DNA of 29,543 nt. It comes from a virus. Below the pieces are notes generated by a model. It did not search any database. It saw only the letters and a list, made by a program, of their open reading frames with translations, and was not told the DNA's origin. The DNA is taken from positions 1 to 29,543 of the IMG/VR virus record IMGVR_UViG_3300045944_000072; one strand, 5' to 3'. The translations under genes and the position numbers were made by a program. Shown in pieces: positions 22,167 through 29,427 of the stretch; the stretch's first letter is position 1, and every line of letters starts with the position of its first letter.

Positions 22167-25100
22167 ATGACTCTGAGCGTCGCAGGAGTCCGAGGCGCCA
22201 CCGGAGTGTTCCAGGCGGGGACGGTCACGTCGCCGTCGTGGACGTCTGTGTCTGGGTCGACGATCGTCGTTATCTGCATCCACTTCCACACGGCCGGGGC
22301 GAGCGCCAACGGGGACTGCACCGACTCGAAGTCGAACAGCTACACGCTCGCCACGTCGCTGCTCGGCGGCACCAACCTGGTCGGCGTCTCCGCCTACTAC
22401 AACATTGGCGGCACCCGCGGGACGTCGCACACGGTCACGGTGGACCGGGTCAACTCGTCGCAAGAGACCACGAATCTTCACATCATCGAGATCACGTCCG
22501 ACGGGAACATCTCGTACGACTCGGCGTCGGCCGCCACCGCGAACGACACCACCAGCCCGTTCTCGGTGACCGCCGCCGCCGCGCTGCAAGCCGGAGCGAT
22601 CGGCCTCTACGGTGTCGTGCTTTCGACCGGCGGCACGAACGCGTTCACGAACCCGACCGGGTACACCGACATCTACGAAGAAACCGACGGGGCGAACAAC
22701 ACCGTTTCGCACGCCAGCTACAAGCTGAACGAGTCCGGCACCCCCGCGGTCGCGGCATCCAACTCGGACACGGTCGACGACGCCCGCGAAATCTTCCTGT
22801 CGTTCTACGACGACTCGTCGTCCGGTGTGACCGGCTCCGCCGCGGTGACCCTCGCCGCCTGCACGAGCTCGGCCAGCGGGTCGGTGATGAACCCGCCGGC
22901 CGTCCTCTACGTGAAAGAGGTCGGGTTCGTCACGAACACCACCGGCGCCGGTACCTCCGACATCACCGTCGCCTCCGGTGGGGTGCCGATCGGCGACACG
23001 ATCGTCATCTACGGCGCCTGCGACAACACCGGCTCCGCCGGCGCAGCCACCACCATCTCCGTCGCCGACAACTCGAACAACGCGGGCACCGCCAACACCT
23101 ATACGCTGCAAACCCCGCAGGCGATCGCCGACCCCGGCGCCGCCTCCGCAGGGCAGCAGGGTTTCTTCGTTGTCTGCCCCGTGACCCGGTCGCTCGACGC
23201 CGGCGACACGATCACGATCACCTACGGCAACTCGACCACCGCGAAGGCGATCTGCGCGCAGCAGTTCGCCGGCGCCGACACGACCACCCCCGTCCTCGCC
23301 TCCTCGTACGCCCGGCAGGACAACCAGACCGGCCAGGCCGTATCCGTCGCTGCAACCCCGGACATGAACGGTCAAGTGGTGTGCGCTCTCGTCGCGGTCG
23401 AGGGTGGCACCGCCGACAGCTTCACGCAGGACACCGACACGACCGACGGTGCCTGGGTGACGCTGACCCGCCGCGGGTCGGGGACGACCACGTCCGGGTC
23501 GACGCTCAACTCGACGTACAAGTACGTCCAGAATACGGGCACCCCGTCGGCGCAGACCTACGACCACTCGACGATGCTCGGCACGGCGAGGGATCACTGC
23601 GCAGCGATTCTCGTCCTCGACTGCCAGCCGATCACCGGCACCGTCGCGGTCACGTTGGCGGGCGCCACCTCGAGCGCCTCGGGCACGGTCACGGATCCGG
23701 GGATCACCGGGACGGTTGCGGTCACGCTCGAAGCGTTCACGTCGTCGGCTTCAGGTGCCGAGGTCTTCACCGGCACTTCCGCACAGACCCTCGCCGACTA
23801 CACCAGTTCGGCGTCGGGCACGGTCGCGAACCCGGTCACCGGCACCGTCGACGTCACACTCGAAGACTTCACGAGCTCGGCGTCGGGCACCGTCGGAGAC
23901 GTCATCACCGGATCCGCCGCGGTGACGTTGGCCGACTTCACGAGCTCGGCGTCGGGCCAACTGGTCATCACCGGCACCTCGGCACAGACCCTCGCCGCGT
24001 TCACCTCGACCGCGTCCGGCACGCTGATCATCACCGGCTCCGCCGCGGTCACCCTCGCCGACTTCACATGCGACGCGTTCGAGACGCTCGCCCCCTACGC
24101 CACCGCCGTCGCCGCCTCCGGCCGCTACCTCGAAGACCAGTTCGCCAACCCGTGGCTCGGCAACGGCATCTCGATCCAGATGTGGCAGAACTACCAGCCG
24201 GGCGGCGCCGTCATGTCGACCCTGCTCTCCACATCCGAGACGCTGAGCGTCAACCTGTGGCAGTGCATCGGCAACGCCAAGGGCGCAGCGATGAACGCCC
24301 CCGAGGACGGCTCCGACTGGGATGGGAACCTGCCGTACATCGGCGGCGACATCACCGACCCCAACCCTGACTACTGGGTGGACACGATCCGGGCCCACGT
24401 CCGGGCGGCGGCGCTCGCCGGCATCACCGTGATGCTAAACCCAGTCGACAACATCTCGTGGGCCAACGACTTCGGGTCCGAGACCGACGCCGACTGCCGA
24501 ACGTTGGGCCAGGCCATCGGCGCCTGGTTCGCCGACGAACCCAACCTGCTGTGGTCGATCGGCAACGACTGGCAGGACGAGCAATGGTCGGCGCTCAACT
24601 CGAAGTACGGGTCGCTCTTGCGCGGCATCCGTGAAGGCGGCGCCACCCAACCGGTCACCCTCTGGCTTCAGTACCTGCGGTCGATCTCCACGGACAACAC
24701 CGCTTGGGACGGCACCACCGACCGGGGCGGCTACACCTACGAGTACCCGGACATCAACGGCACGTACACGTACTACACGACCGAGATCGAAGCGAACCGG
24801 GCGTGGGAGACCGACAACATCCCGGTCATGTTCCTCGAAAGCCACTACTGGCAGTCAAGGTTCCACACGGTCGACGGCATCTCGACCACGACCCGCAAAG
24901 CGGTCCGGAAGAACGCGATCCGCTCGATCTGCTGGGGCGGTCTCGGCGGGTCGATCGTCTCCTCCGACGACCTGAGCTTGGCGACCGACGACGCCGACAC
25001 TGACATCGCCGACGCCGTCTTCGCTCACGTCGCCCGCACCATCGCCCACATCGCCAGCCTCGACGGGTGGGAGGGGCTCGTCCCCGACGCGGCCGCGGCG

Positions 25101-26096
25101 TTCGTCACCACCAACGCCGACACCGAACCGACGTTCGGGGACGTCGACTCGCCGCCCGCCAACGGGCAGGACGCCGACACCACCGACTTCACCACGGCCG
25201 GCGTCACGGCGGATGGGCTGCTAGCCGTCGCCTACGTCACCGCCACCGGCAACACGTTCGACCTCGGCGAGCTCACCGGCACGGTCACCCACTACTGGTT
25301 CGACCCGACCAGTGGCGACACCACCGCCCCAACGACCGGCCAGCCGACCTATCCGGGCAACAACGACGCCGGCGACCCCGACTGGCTCTTGGTGTTCACC
25401 GGCACCCCGGAGATCACCGGCACCGTCGCAGTCACCCTCGCCAACTTCACCTCGACTGCCTCGGGCACTGAGACGATCACCGGCACGTCAGCGCAGACCC
25501 TGGCGGACGTCACGTCGACCGCGTCTGGGTCGGTGGTGATCACCGGCACCGCCGCGGTGACCCTCGCGGACTTCACGAGCTCGGCGTCGGGTACTGAGAC
25601 GATCACGGGGTCGGCCGCCGTCACTCTCGCCGACGCGACCTCGGCGGCGACCGGCACTGAGACGATCACGGGGTCGGCCGCGGTCACGCTGGCCGACTTC
25701 ACGTCGAACGCGTCCGGTGGCATCGGCGACTTCATCACCGGATCGGCCGCGGACACCCTCGCCGATGCGACATCGACCGCCGCCGGGGCCGTCGTCATCG
25801 TCGGCACCGCCGCCGTCACCCTCGCGGACGTCACGTCGACCGCCACCGGGATCGTCGCCCCCCCAGTCACCGGCTCGGCAGCCATCGAACTCGAAGCGTT
25901 CACCGGCAACGCCACCGGCCAAGTCATCGCGAACGTCACCGGTACCGCAGCCGTGATCCTCGCCGCGTTCACCGCCGCCGCTTTCGGGCAGACCGGCATC
26001 CCCGACATCGGCAGTCCGGTCCGCTCCCGGCTGACGCGTGCGACCACGGCATCGACGTTCACCACAACCGGCACCACGGCAACGGAGTTCGACTGA
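22167..26096 (+). CDS. Fibre or spike protein with a glycoside-hydrolase-like domain between repeat arrays
   Basis: This 1309-aa protein is probably a receptor-binding fibre and depolymerase. Two Thr/Ser-rich beta domains form residues 1-220 and about 245-485. A first array of about seven repeats (TG-x-x-AVTLADFTSSASG pattern) covers 488-641. Residues 643-1078 match the DUF4038 apiosidase-like layout: YLEDQFANPWLGNG, then NLLWSIGNDWQ (D801) and VMFLESHYW (E891) as candidate acid pair, then a small beta domain with HYWFDPTSGD and DWLLVF like the one that follows that catalytic domain in related proteins. A second array of about nine repeats covers 1081-1280. One more repeat lies near 220-240. 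The start is ATG 22167. Confidence 0.65.
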   Translation: MTLSVAGVRGATGVFQAGTVTSPSWTSVSGSTIVVICIHFHTAGASANGDCTDSKSNSYTLATSLLGGTNLVGVSAYYNIGGTRGTSHTVTVDRVNSSQETTNLHIIEITSDGNISYDSASAATANDTTSPFSVTAAAALQAGAIGLYGVVLSTGGTNAFTNPTGYTDIYEETDGANNTVSHASYKLNESGTPAVAASNSDTVDDAREIFLSFYDDSSSGVTGSAAVTLAACTSSASGSVMNPPAVLYVKEVGFVTNTTGAGTSDITVASGGVPIGDTIVIYGACDNTGSAGAATTISVADNSNNAGTANTYTLQTPQAIADPGAASAGQQGFFVVCPVTRSLDAGDTITITYGNSTTAKAICAQQFAGADTTTPVLASSYARQDNQTGQAVSVAATPDMNGQVVCALVAVEGGTADSFTQDTDTTDGAWVTLTRRGSGTTTSGSTLNSTYKYVQNTGTPSAQTYDHSTMLGTARDHCAAILVLDCQPITGTVAVTLAGATSSASGTVTDPGITGTVAVTLEAFTSSASGAEVFTGTSAQTLADYTSSASGTVANPVTGTVDVTLEDFTSSASGTVGDVITGSAAVTLADFTSSASGQLVITGTSAQTLAAFTSTASGTLIITGSAAVTLADFTCDAFETLAPYATAVAASGRYLEDQFANPWLGNGISIQMWQNYQPGGAVMSTLLSTSETLSVNLWQCIGNAKGAAMNAPEDGSDWDGNLPYIGGDITDPNPDYWVDTIRAHVRAAALAGITVMLNPVDNISWANDFGSETDADCRTLGQAIGAWFADEPNLLWSIGNDWQDEQWSALNSKYGSLLRGIREGGATQPVTLWLQYLRSISTDNTAWDGTTDRGGYTYEYPDINGTYTYYTTEIEANRAWETDNIPVMFLESHYWQSRFHTVDGISTTTRKAVRKNAIRSICWGGLGGSIVSSDDLSLATDDADTDIADAVFAHVARTIAHIASLDGWEGLVPDAAAAFVTTNADTEPTFGDVDSPPANGQDADTTDFTTAGVTADGLLAVAYVTATGNTFDLGELTGTVTHYWFDPTSGDTTAPTTGQPTYPGNNDAGDPDWLLVFTGTPEITGTVAVTLANFTSTASGTETITGTSAQTLADVTSTASGSVVITGTAAVTLADFTSSASGTETITGSAAVTLADATSAATGTETITGSAAVTLADFTSNASGGIGDFITGSAADTLADATSTAAGAVVIVGTAAVTLADVTSTATGIVAPPVTGSAAIELEAFTGNATGQVIANVTGTAAVILAAFTAAAFGQTGIPDIGSPVRSRLTRATTASTFTTTGTTATEFD
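23629..24090 (+). repeat. First Thr/Ser-rich repeat array of the fibre gene
   Basis: About seven coding repeats of 60-75 nt encode variants of ITGTxAVTLADFTSSASGT. Two perfect 23-bp DNA copies within it lie at 23865-23887 and 23934-23956. Confidence 0.8.
25408..26005 (+). repeat. Second Thr/Ser-rich repeat array of the fibre gene
   Basis: About nine repeats of the same family follow the hydrolase-like domain. The 23-bp block of the first array recurs without change at 25569-25591. A 26-bp block is identical at 25593-25618 and 25656-25681. Identity at DNA level within a diverged array suggests recent duplication or conversion. Confidence 0.8.
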
Positions 26097-26437
26097 TGGC
26101 GACGTTCACGATCAAACGCGACGACCGGCTGCCCGTGCTCCAGGCGACCCTCCGCCAGAACGTCGGCGAGACCGACGAGGCCGCCATCGACCTGACCACG
26201 GCGAGCGCCGTCCTGTTCAAGATGAGGAACCGGGACACCGGCGAGCTGAAGATCGACGCCGCAGCGTCGATCGTGACACCGGCGGCCGGCGTCGTGTCCT
26301 ACGCGTGGGCCGCTGACGACACGGACACCGAAGGCGCGTACGACTCGGAGTTCGAGGTCTCCTACGGGGGCGGCGTGACGCTCACCGTCCCGAACGACGG
26401 CTACGACCTGATCGTCATCACCGCCGACCTCGCGTGA
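26096..26437 (+). CDS. BppU-like baseplate or fibre-associated protein
   Basis: This 113-aa protein resembles the N-terminal domain of BppU-type baseplate proteins. The pattern is RDDRLPVLQATLRQN, AAIDLTTASAVLFKMRN, then AGVVSYAWAADDTDTEGAY and DSEFEVSYGGGVTLTVPNDG. It may attach or orient a fibre. ATG 26096 overlaps the fibre stop. In BppU proteins this domain is fused to a longer receptor-binding part; here it stands alone. Confidence 0.6.
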   Translation: MATFTIKRDDRLPVLQATLRQNVGETDEAAIDLTTASAVLFKMRNRDTGELKIDAAASIVTPAAGVVSYAWAADDTDTEGAYDSEFEVSYGGGVTLTVPNDGYDLIVITADLA

Positions 26438-26475
26438 CCGTCCGCTAGTCCCTGTCCCTCGGACATCGGAGCCGA

Positions 26476-26880
26476 ATGCTCGCTCGCGCCCTCGCACCGC
26501 TCGTCTTCGTCCTCGCCGCTTGCACCCCCGACCAGGTCGCCCAATGGCACCAGCTGCGGGCCCGTGACCCGGCCGCCGCGCAAGCTGTCGTCGACGCGTT
26601 GCGGGACGCCCGCGGCTACGCCTACGACTCTGTGTGCGCCCGGTGGGGATGCGATCAGTGGCCCGCCCTCGAGGACCTGTGGCAACGCGAATCGCACTGG
26701 CAGCCGGACGCGGTCAACCCGTCATCGGGGGCGTGCGGCATCCCGCAGAGATACCCGTGCCACGGACTCGACGCCCTCCACCCACACGCTCAGGTGGATT
26801 GGGGGCTCGACTACATCGCCGCCCGGTACGGCACCCCTGGCAACGCGCTCGCCGAATGGAACGCCAAAGGCTGGTACTGA
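26476..26880 (+). CDS. Lytic transglycosylase-like lipoprotein
   Basis: This 134-aa protein has a lipoprotein signal: Arg at position 4, hydrophobic core ALAPLVFVLA and lipobox LAAC with C16. The mature part has DLWQRESHWQPDAVNPSSGA with E72 as likely catalytic Glu, then GIPQ, and YIAARYGTPGNALAEWNAKG at the end. That is the pattern of small SLT-type transglycosylases of phages and actinobacteria. It would cleave glycan strands while tethered to the outside of the membrane. GGAG lies six nt or so before ATG 26476. It is the last gene of the late operon, before a strong terminator. Confidence 0.75.
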   Translation: MLARALAPLVFVLAACTPDQVAQWHQLRARDPAAAQAVVDALRDARGYAYDSVCARWGCDQWPALEDLWQRESHWQPDAVNPSSGACGIPQRYPCHGLDALHPHAQVDWGLDYIAARYGTPGNALAEWNAKGWY

Positions 26881-26924
26881 TTCTCTAACCCCTTCCCGCT
26901 GTTTCCCCTTTCCGGCGGGAACCT

Positions 26925-26980
26925 GCCCCTCGACCTTGTCTCCCCCCGTCCGCCCGGGGCGACAGGTCGAGGGGCTTTTT
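26925..26980 (+). terminator. Intrinsic terminator of the late operon
   Basis: GCCCCTCGACC (26925-26935) pairs with GGTCGAGGGGC (26965-26975), and TGTC (26937-26940) with GACA (26961-26964); the only flaw is a one-base bulge at 26936. Five T follow at 26976-26980. The strand of the T tract shows that it ends transcription coming from the late genes. Confidence 0.9.
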
Positions 26981-26997
26981 GCGTTCTAGCGGTCAGG

Positions 26998-27003
26998 TAT
27001 GAT
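26998..27003 (+). promoter_or_regulatory. Candidate -10 box for the HNH gene
   Basis: TATGAT stands out in high-G+C surroundings just after the terminator and 64 nt before ATG 27067. No good -35 lies at the usual distance. Confidence 0.35.
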
Positions 27004-27066
27004 GGGTGGGCCGGGCAACGCGTCAACGTTCCCGGCCCCGGCCGCACCTCTTGGGAAGGTGACGAC

Positions 27067-27528
27067 ATGCTCGACGATAGAGCGGAAGCGCTGTTCCGAA
27101 CGAAGTTCACTGTCGGCCTCATGGATGAATGCTGGCCGTGGCGGGGTCCGAAGAATCCCGACGGGTACGGCAAGTTCAAGATCCAGCGGGACAAGCACGC
27201 GACCACGTACGGAGCACACCGGCTCGCCTATCAGCTTCTACGGGGGCCGGTACCCGTCGGGTTGGTCATCGACCATCTCTGCCGAGTTCGGCACTGCGTC
27301 AATCCGTGGCACATGGAGCCGGTCACCAACAGAGAGAACCTCCGACGCGGATCGGTCAGCAGGGGACGTCGGAACATTCTTGGGTCGGCGTGTCGGAATG
27401 GACATCCCTACGTCGAAGGCTCGTTCGTCGTCAGGTGTCGGCCCATGCAGGGTGTCCTCCGAACCTGGCGCGAATGCCTGATCTGCGCTCGGGCGCGAAC
27501 CCGTCCGGTTCAAGGCAGCAATCTATGA
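27067..27528 (+). CDS. HNH endonuclease
   Basis: This 153-aa protein has the HNH core: AHRLAYQLLRGPVPVGLVID, then HLCRVRHCVNPWHMEPVT and NRENLRRG, with the Cys-x4-Cys pair typical of phage HNH proteins. A second Cys/His cluster (CRNGHPYVEG, then CLICARAR) may hold zinc. The N-terminal half carries DECWPWRG and GYGKFKIQ, common in the same family. Phage HNH proteins can act with terminase in packaging or be homing enzymes. It is separated from the late operon by a terminator and seems to have its own promoter. It converges with the integrase. ATG 27067 has GGGAAGG. Confidence 0.85.
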   Translation: MLDDRAEALFRTKFTVGLMDECWPWRGPKNPDGYGKFKIQRDKHATTYGAHRLAYQLLRGPVPVGLVIDHLCRVRHCVNPWHMEPVTNRENLRRGSVSRGRRNILGSACRNGHPYVEGSFVVRCRPMQGVLRTWRECLICARARTRPVQGSNL

Positions 27529-27734
27529 CTCAGCCGTGACTCAACAGGGATAGACAAACAGAGACCAGCAGAGACCGTCACGACACATCGAAACCCCTGC
27601 GTACCGGCCAAATCCGCCCATTGTGCCTGCTAACGACGGCGAGTCGACCGATAGGCGGGATATAGTGCGATATTCCGGCATCGTTCCTGCGTGTGGCAGG
27701 GATTGTACGGGTCAGCCGGGGGTGTCGTGACTCA
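27526..27734. other. Candidate attP region
   Basis: Between the convergent HNH and integrase genes lies an imperfect 7-bp inverted repeat, GGGATAT-AGTGCG-ATATTCC (27657-27676), like a core site. TGACTCA occurs three times: 27526-27532, 27537-27543 and 27728-27734, twice on one side of the core and once on the other. CAGAGACC repeats at 27559-27566 and 27569-27576. Such an arrangement fits core and arm sites for a tyrosine integrase. A short hairpin, CCTGC-GTGTG-GCAGG, is at 27686-27700. Confidence 0.45.
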
Positions 27735-28785
27735 GGCGGGACACGGGCGCCGCCCCCCATGCCTTCGTCATCGCGTCTCGCACCACGTCACCCTCCGCCG
27801 GCCACCACCCCGCATACGTCCGCAGACACTCCGCCGGTGAATGCCCCAACGCCGCCGCCACCGCCGTAACCGACGCGCCGTCACGGATCAACACCGACGC
27901 GGCGTGACGTCTGAGGTCGTGCCACCGGCCGCCCGCCTGGCGGATCGCCTCCGCCGCCGGCGACCTCCCCCACGGTCGCCCGTCCCGGTGGAACACCCAA
28001 CCGTGATCGGGCGGGTGCCGCTCGAGGTGCTCCGCCAACACCTCGACGGCCCGATCGGCCAGCGGCACGACCCGCACCGACCGGGACGTCTTGCACGGCC
28101 CGAGGCGGAGATCCTGACCGACCAACGTGAGGAGCTGCCGGTCCACCACGACCTCACGCTTGAGCCACCGCACCCGATCCTCGGTCAACCCGAACAGCTC
28201 GCCCTGGCGTAGCCCGGACATGGCGGCGAACAGGACGGCACCGCGGAGGTCGGGGCGGATCGCCGCCGCAATGGCTTCGACGTCGGCCACGGTCAACGGC
28301 TCCGACAGCCTGCCCTCACGGCGGGGTAGGCGGACCCCTTCGCAGGGGGAGCGGCCGATCATCCCGTCCTGTTGCGCTGCCCGGAACAGGGCCGCCAACA
28401 GCCGGAACGTGCCCTCCACCGTCGACGTCGCCAGCCGAGGAGTCAATGTCGCCAGCCACGCCTGGATGTCGGAGCGGCGCACCGACGCCATCGGCCGGTC
28501 AGCGAACGTCGGGGCGATCCGGTTCACGTACACCGCCGTCTGCGTCTCCCTGGTGCCGTTGCGCCACGACTGCACCGTCGACCACTGCCGCCAGAACACG
28601 TCGAGCGTGACCTGGCCGGCCCGTGGGTCGACGTACCGGCCGCCGTCGATGTCCGCCTGGATCCGGGTCAGGAACCGCTGCGCGTCCAGCTTCCGAGTGA
28701 ACGACTTCGACCTCTGGGGGCCGCCCGGTGTCGGCCGCCACCTCGCCCGCCACTTCCCCGACGGGGTGCGATCAATCGACGCCAC
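27712..28785 (-). CDS. int: Tyrosine integrase
   Basis: This 357-aa site-specific recombinase integrates and excises the phage. The N-terminal 45 residues (GKWRARWRP, then RSKSFTRKLDAQRFL) fit an arm-binding domain, residues about 60-150 the core-binding domain, and the rest the catalytic domain. Catalytic residues are R193 (SGLRQGEL), K232 (GPCKTSRS), H289 and R292 (WHDLRRHAA), H315 (LGHSPAE) and the nucleophile Y324 (LRTYAGWW). All are present. The start is a GTG with no clear Shine-Dalgarno; TAGCCT seven nt upstream could be a -10 box for a leaderless transcript. The gene converges with the HNH gene across the candidate attP. Confidence 0.95.
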   Translation of the reverse strand: MASIDRTPSGKWRARWRPTPGGPQRSKSFTRKLDAQRFLTRIQADIDGGRYVDPRAGQVTLDVFWRQWSTVQSWRNGTRETQTAVYVNRIAPTFADRPMASVRRSDIQAWLATLTPRLATSTVEGTFRLLAALFRAAQQDGMIGRSPCEGVRLPRREGRLSEPLTVADVEAIAAAIRPDLRGAVLFAAMSGLRQGELFGLTEDRVRWLKREVVVDRQLLTLVGQDLRLGPCKTSRSVRVVPLADRAVEVLAEHLERHPPDHGWVFHRDGRPWGRSPAAEAIRQAGGRWHDLRRHAASVLIRDGASVTAVAAALGHSPAECLRTYAGWWPAEGDVVRDAMTKAWGAAPVSRLSHDTPG

Positions 28786-28892
28786 GGGACAAGGCTACGC
28801 GACGGTCTCTGTCTCACCGGTCAGGTACCGTTGTCTCCAATCAGGGCGGCTGGCTACCAGGAGGGTGTCAGGGATGGCGGGGATGAGTCCGA
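28786..28892 (-). other. Gap between repressor and integrase genes
   Basis: This 107-nt gap holds TAGCCT at 28797-28792 (minus strand) directly upstream of the integrase GTG as a weak -10 candidate. No terminator was seen. On the plus strand an AGGAGG at 28859-28864 and an ATG at 28874 form a possible antisense start, judged unlikely to be used. Confidence 0.3.
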
Positions 28893-29321
28893 CTACGTAC
28901 GGTGAGTTGATGATCGCGCTCGCCGCCGTTGAGGTGGCAGCGGTTCAGCTACGAACCCGTTTGGCAGCGCGACATGCAACGTCATCGCCACCTCTGCCAT
29001 CACCTCCGCCATCCGCCGCCCGACGGCGATGCGCTCGTTCTCTTTTTCGAGGAACAGGGCACGGAACGCCGCAAGGTCAGCGGCGAGCTGATCGAGCGTC
29101 ACCGTCGTTCTAGCCGCCGCCTCAACCTGATCGACCGGGACGCCGGCAAGCTCAGCTACGGCCGCGACCACGTCGACGTCATCGGTTCCGCCGCCACGCT
29201 CCCATCGGGACACGTCCTGCTGTAGCACGGTCTTCCCGGCGACCTCGGCGATCTTCTTCGCGGCTTGTGTCTGCGTGAGTTCGCCGCGCCAGTCCCTGAT
29301 GATGACCCCGAATCCCTCCAT
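28893..29321 (-). CDS. Immunity repressor-like helix-turn-helix protein
   Basis: Read from ATG 29321 it has 142 residues. The helix-turn-helix is LTQTQAAKKIAEVAG followed by KTVLQQDVSRWERG (residues about 15-45), of the XRE/Cro-CI kind. The rest is helical (VEAAARTTVTLDQLAADLAA, LEKENERIAVGRRMAEV) and may serve dimerisation. The tail is basic. There is no LexA-type Ser-Lys peptidase domain, so induction by self-cleavage is not expected. A longer start at 29357 is possible, but GGAAGG nine nt before ATG 29321 favours the shorter form. It is divergent from the Cro-like gene, across an operator-like region. Confidence 0.75.
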   Translation of the reverse strand: MEGFGVIIRDWRGELTQTQAAKKIAEVAGKTVLQQDVSRWERGGGTDDVDVVAAVAELAGVPVDQVEAAARTTVTLDQLAADLAAFRALFLEKENERIAVGRRMAEVMAEVAMTLHVALPNGFVAEPLPPQRRRARSSTHRT

Positions 29322-29345
29322 GCCATCCACCCTTCCACACAACCG

Positions 29346-29416
29346 ACGCTTGTACATGACCCGCTAGCGGTACATTCTCGACACAAGTACTTGACGTACG
29401 CTTGTAACGGGCGTAC
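29346..29416. promoter_or_regulatory. Divergent operator region of the genetic switch
   Basis: ACGCTTGTA occurs at 29346-29354 and again at 29398-29406. CCGCTAGCGG (29361-29370) and CAAGTACTTG (29384-29393) are perfect palindromes. GTACGC-N9-GCGTAC (29396-29416) is an inverted repeat that covers the spacer and -10 of the rightward promoter. These are the best operator candidates for the two helix-turn-helix proteins. Confidence 0.55.
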
Positions 29417-29419
29417 GGT
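29391..29419 (+). promoter_or_regulatory. Rightward promoter of the Cro-like gene
   Basis: TTGACG (29391-29396) and TACGGT (29414-29419) are separated by 17 nt. The expected transcription start near 29426 is only a few bases before the ATG at 29428, so the message is probably leaderless or nearly so. Confidence 0.65.
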
Positions 29420-29427
29420 GCGTGCCC

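Larger units (their letters stand above)
26881..27066 (+). other. Intergenic region between late operon and HNH gene
   Basis: It holds the intrinsic terminator at 26925-26980, a candidate -10 box at 26998-27003 and the ribosome-binding site of the HNH gene (GGGAAGG at 27053-27059). No further gene is seen in it. Confidence 0.6.

Noticed and set aside
22238-24370. Long Arg/His-rich frame inside the fibre gene
   Set aside because: It reads through the fibre gene in another frame and has the composition of a high-G+C shadow with no recognisable domain.
23629-26005. Regular DNA repeats as a CRISPR array
   Set aside because: Repeats are in frame, encode one protein pattern, and lack unique spacers of constant length.
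27529-27711. tRNA gene or tRNA fragment at the candidate attP
   Set aside because: I saw no T-loop or acceptor-stem pattern on either strand, so the core site may target another kind of host sequence.
28874-29113. Plus-strand frame of about 80 codons antisense to the repressor, with AGGAGG nine nt before its ATG
   Set aside because: It lies within a well-supported helix-turn-helix gene on the other strand and soon becomes Pro/Arg-rich low-complexity sequence. The start signal is good, so ribosome profiling would decide, but I do not count it as a gene.
27841-29113. Plus-strand frames opposite the integrase gene
   Set aside because: The minus-strand integrase has all catalytic residues; the opposite frames are Arg/Pro-rich and domain-free.
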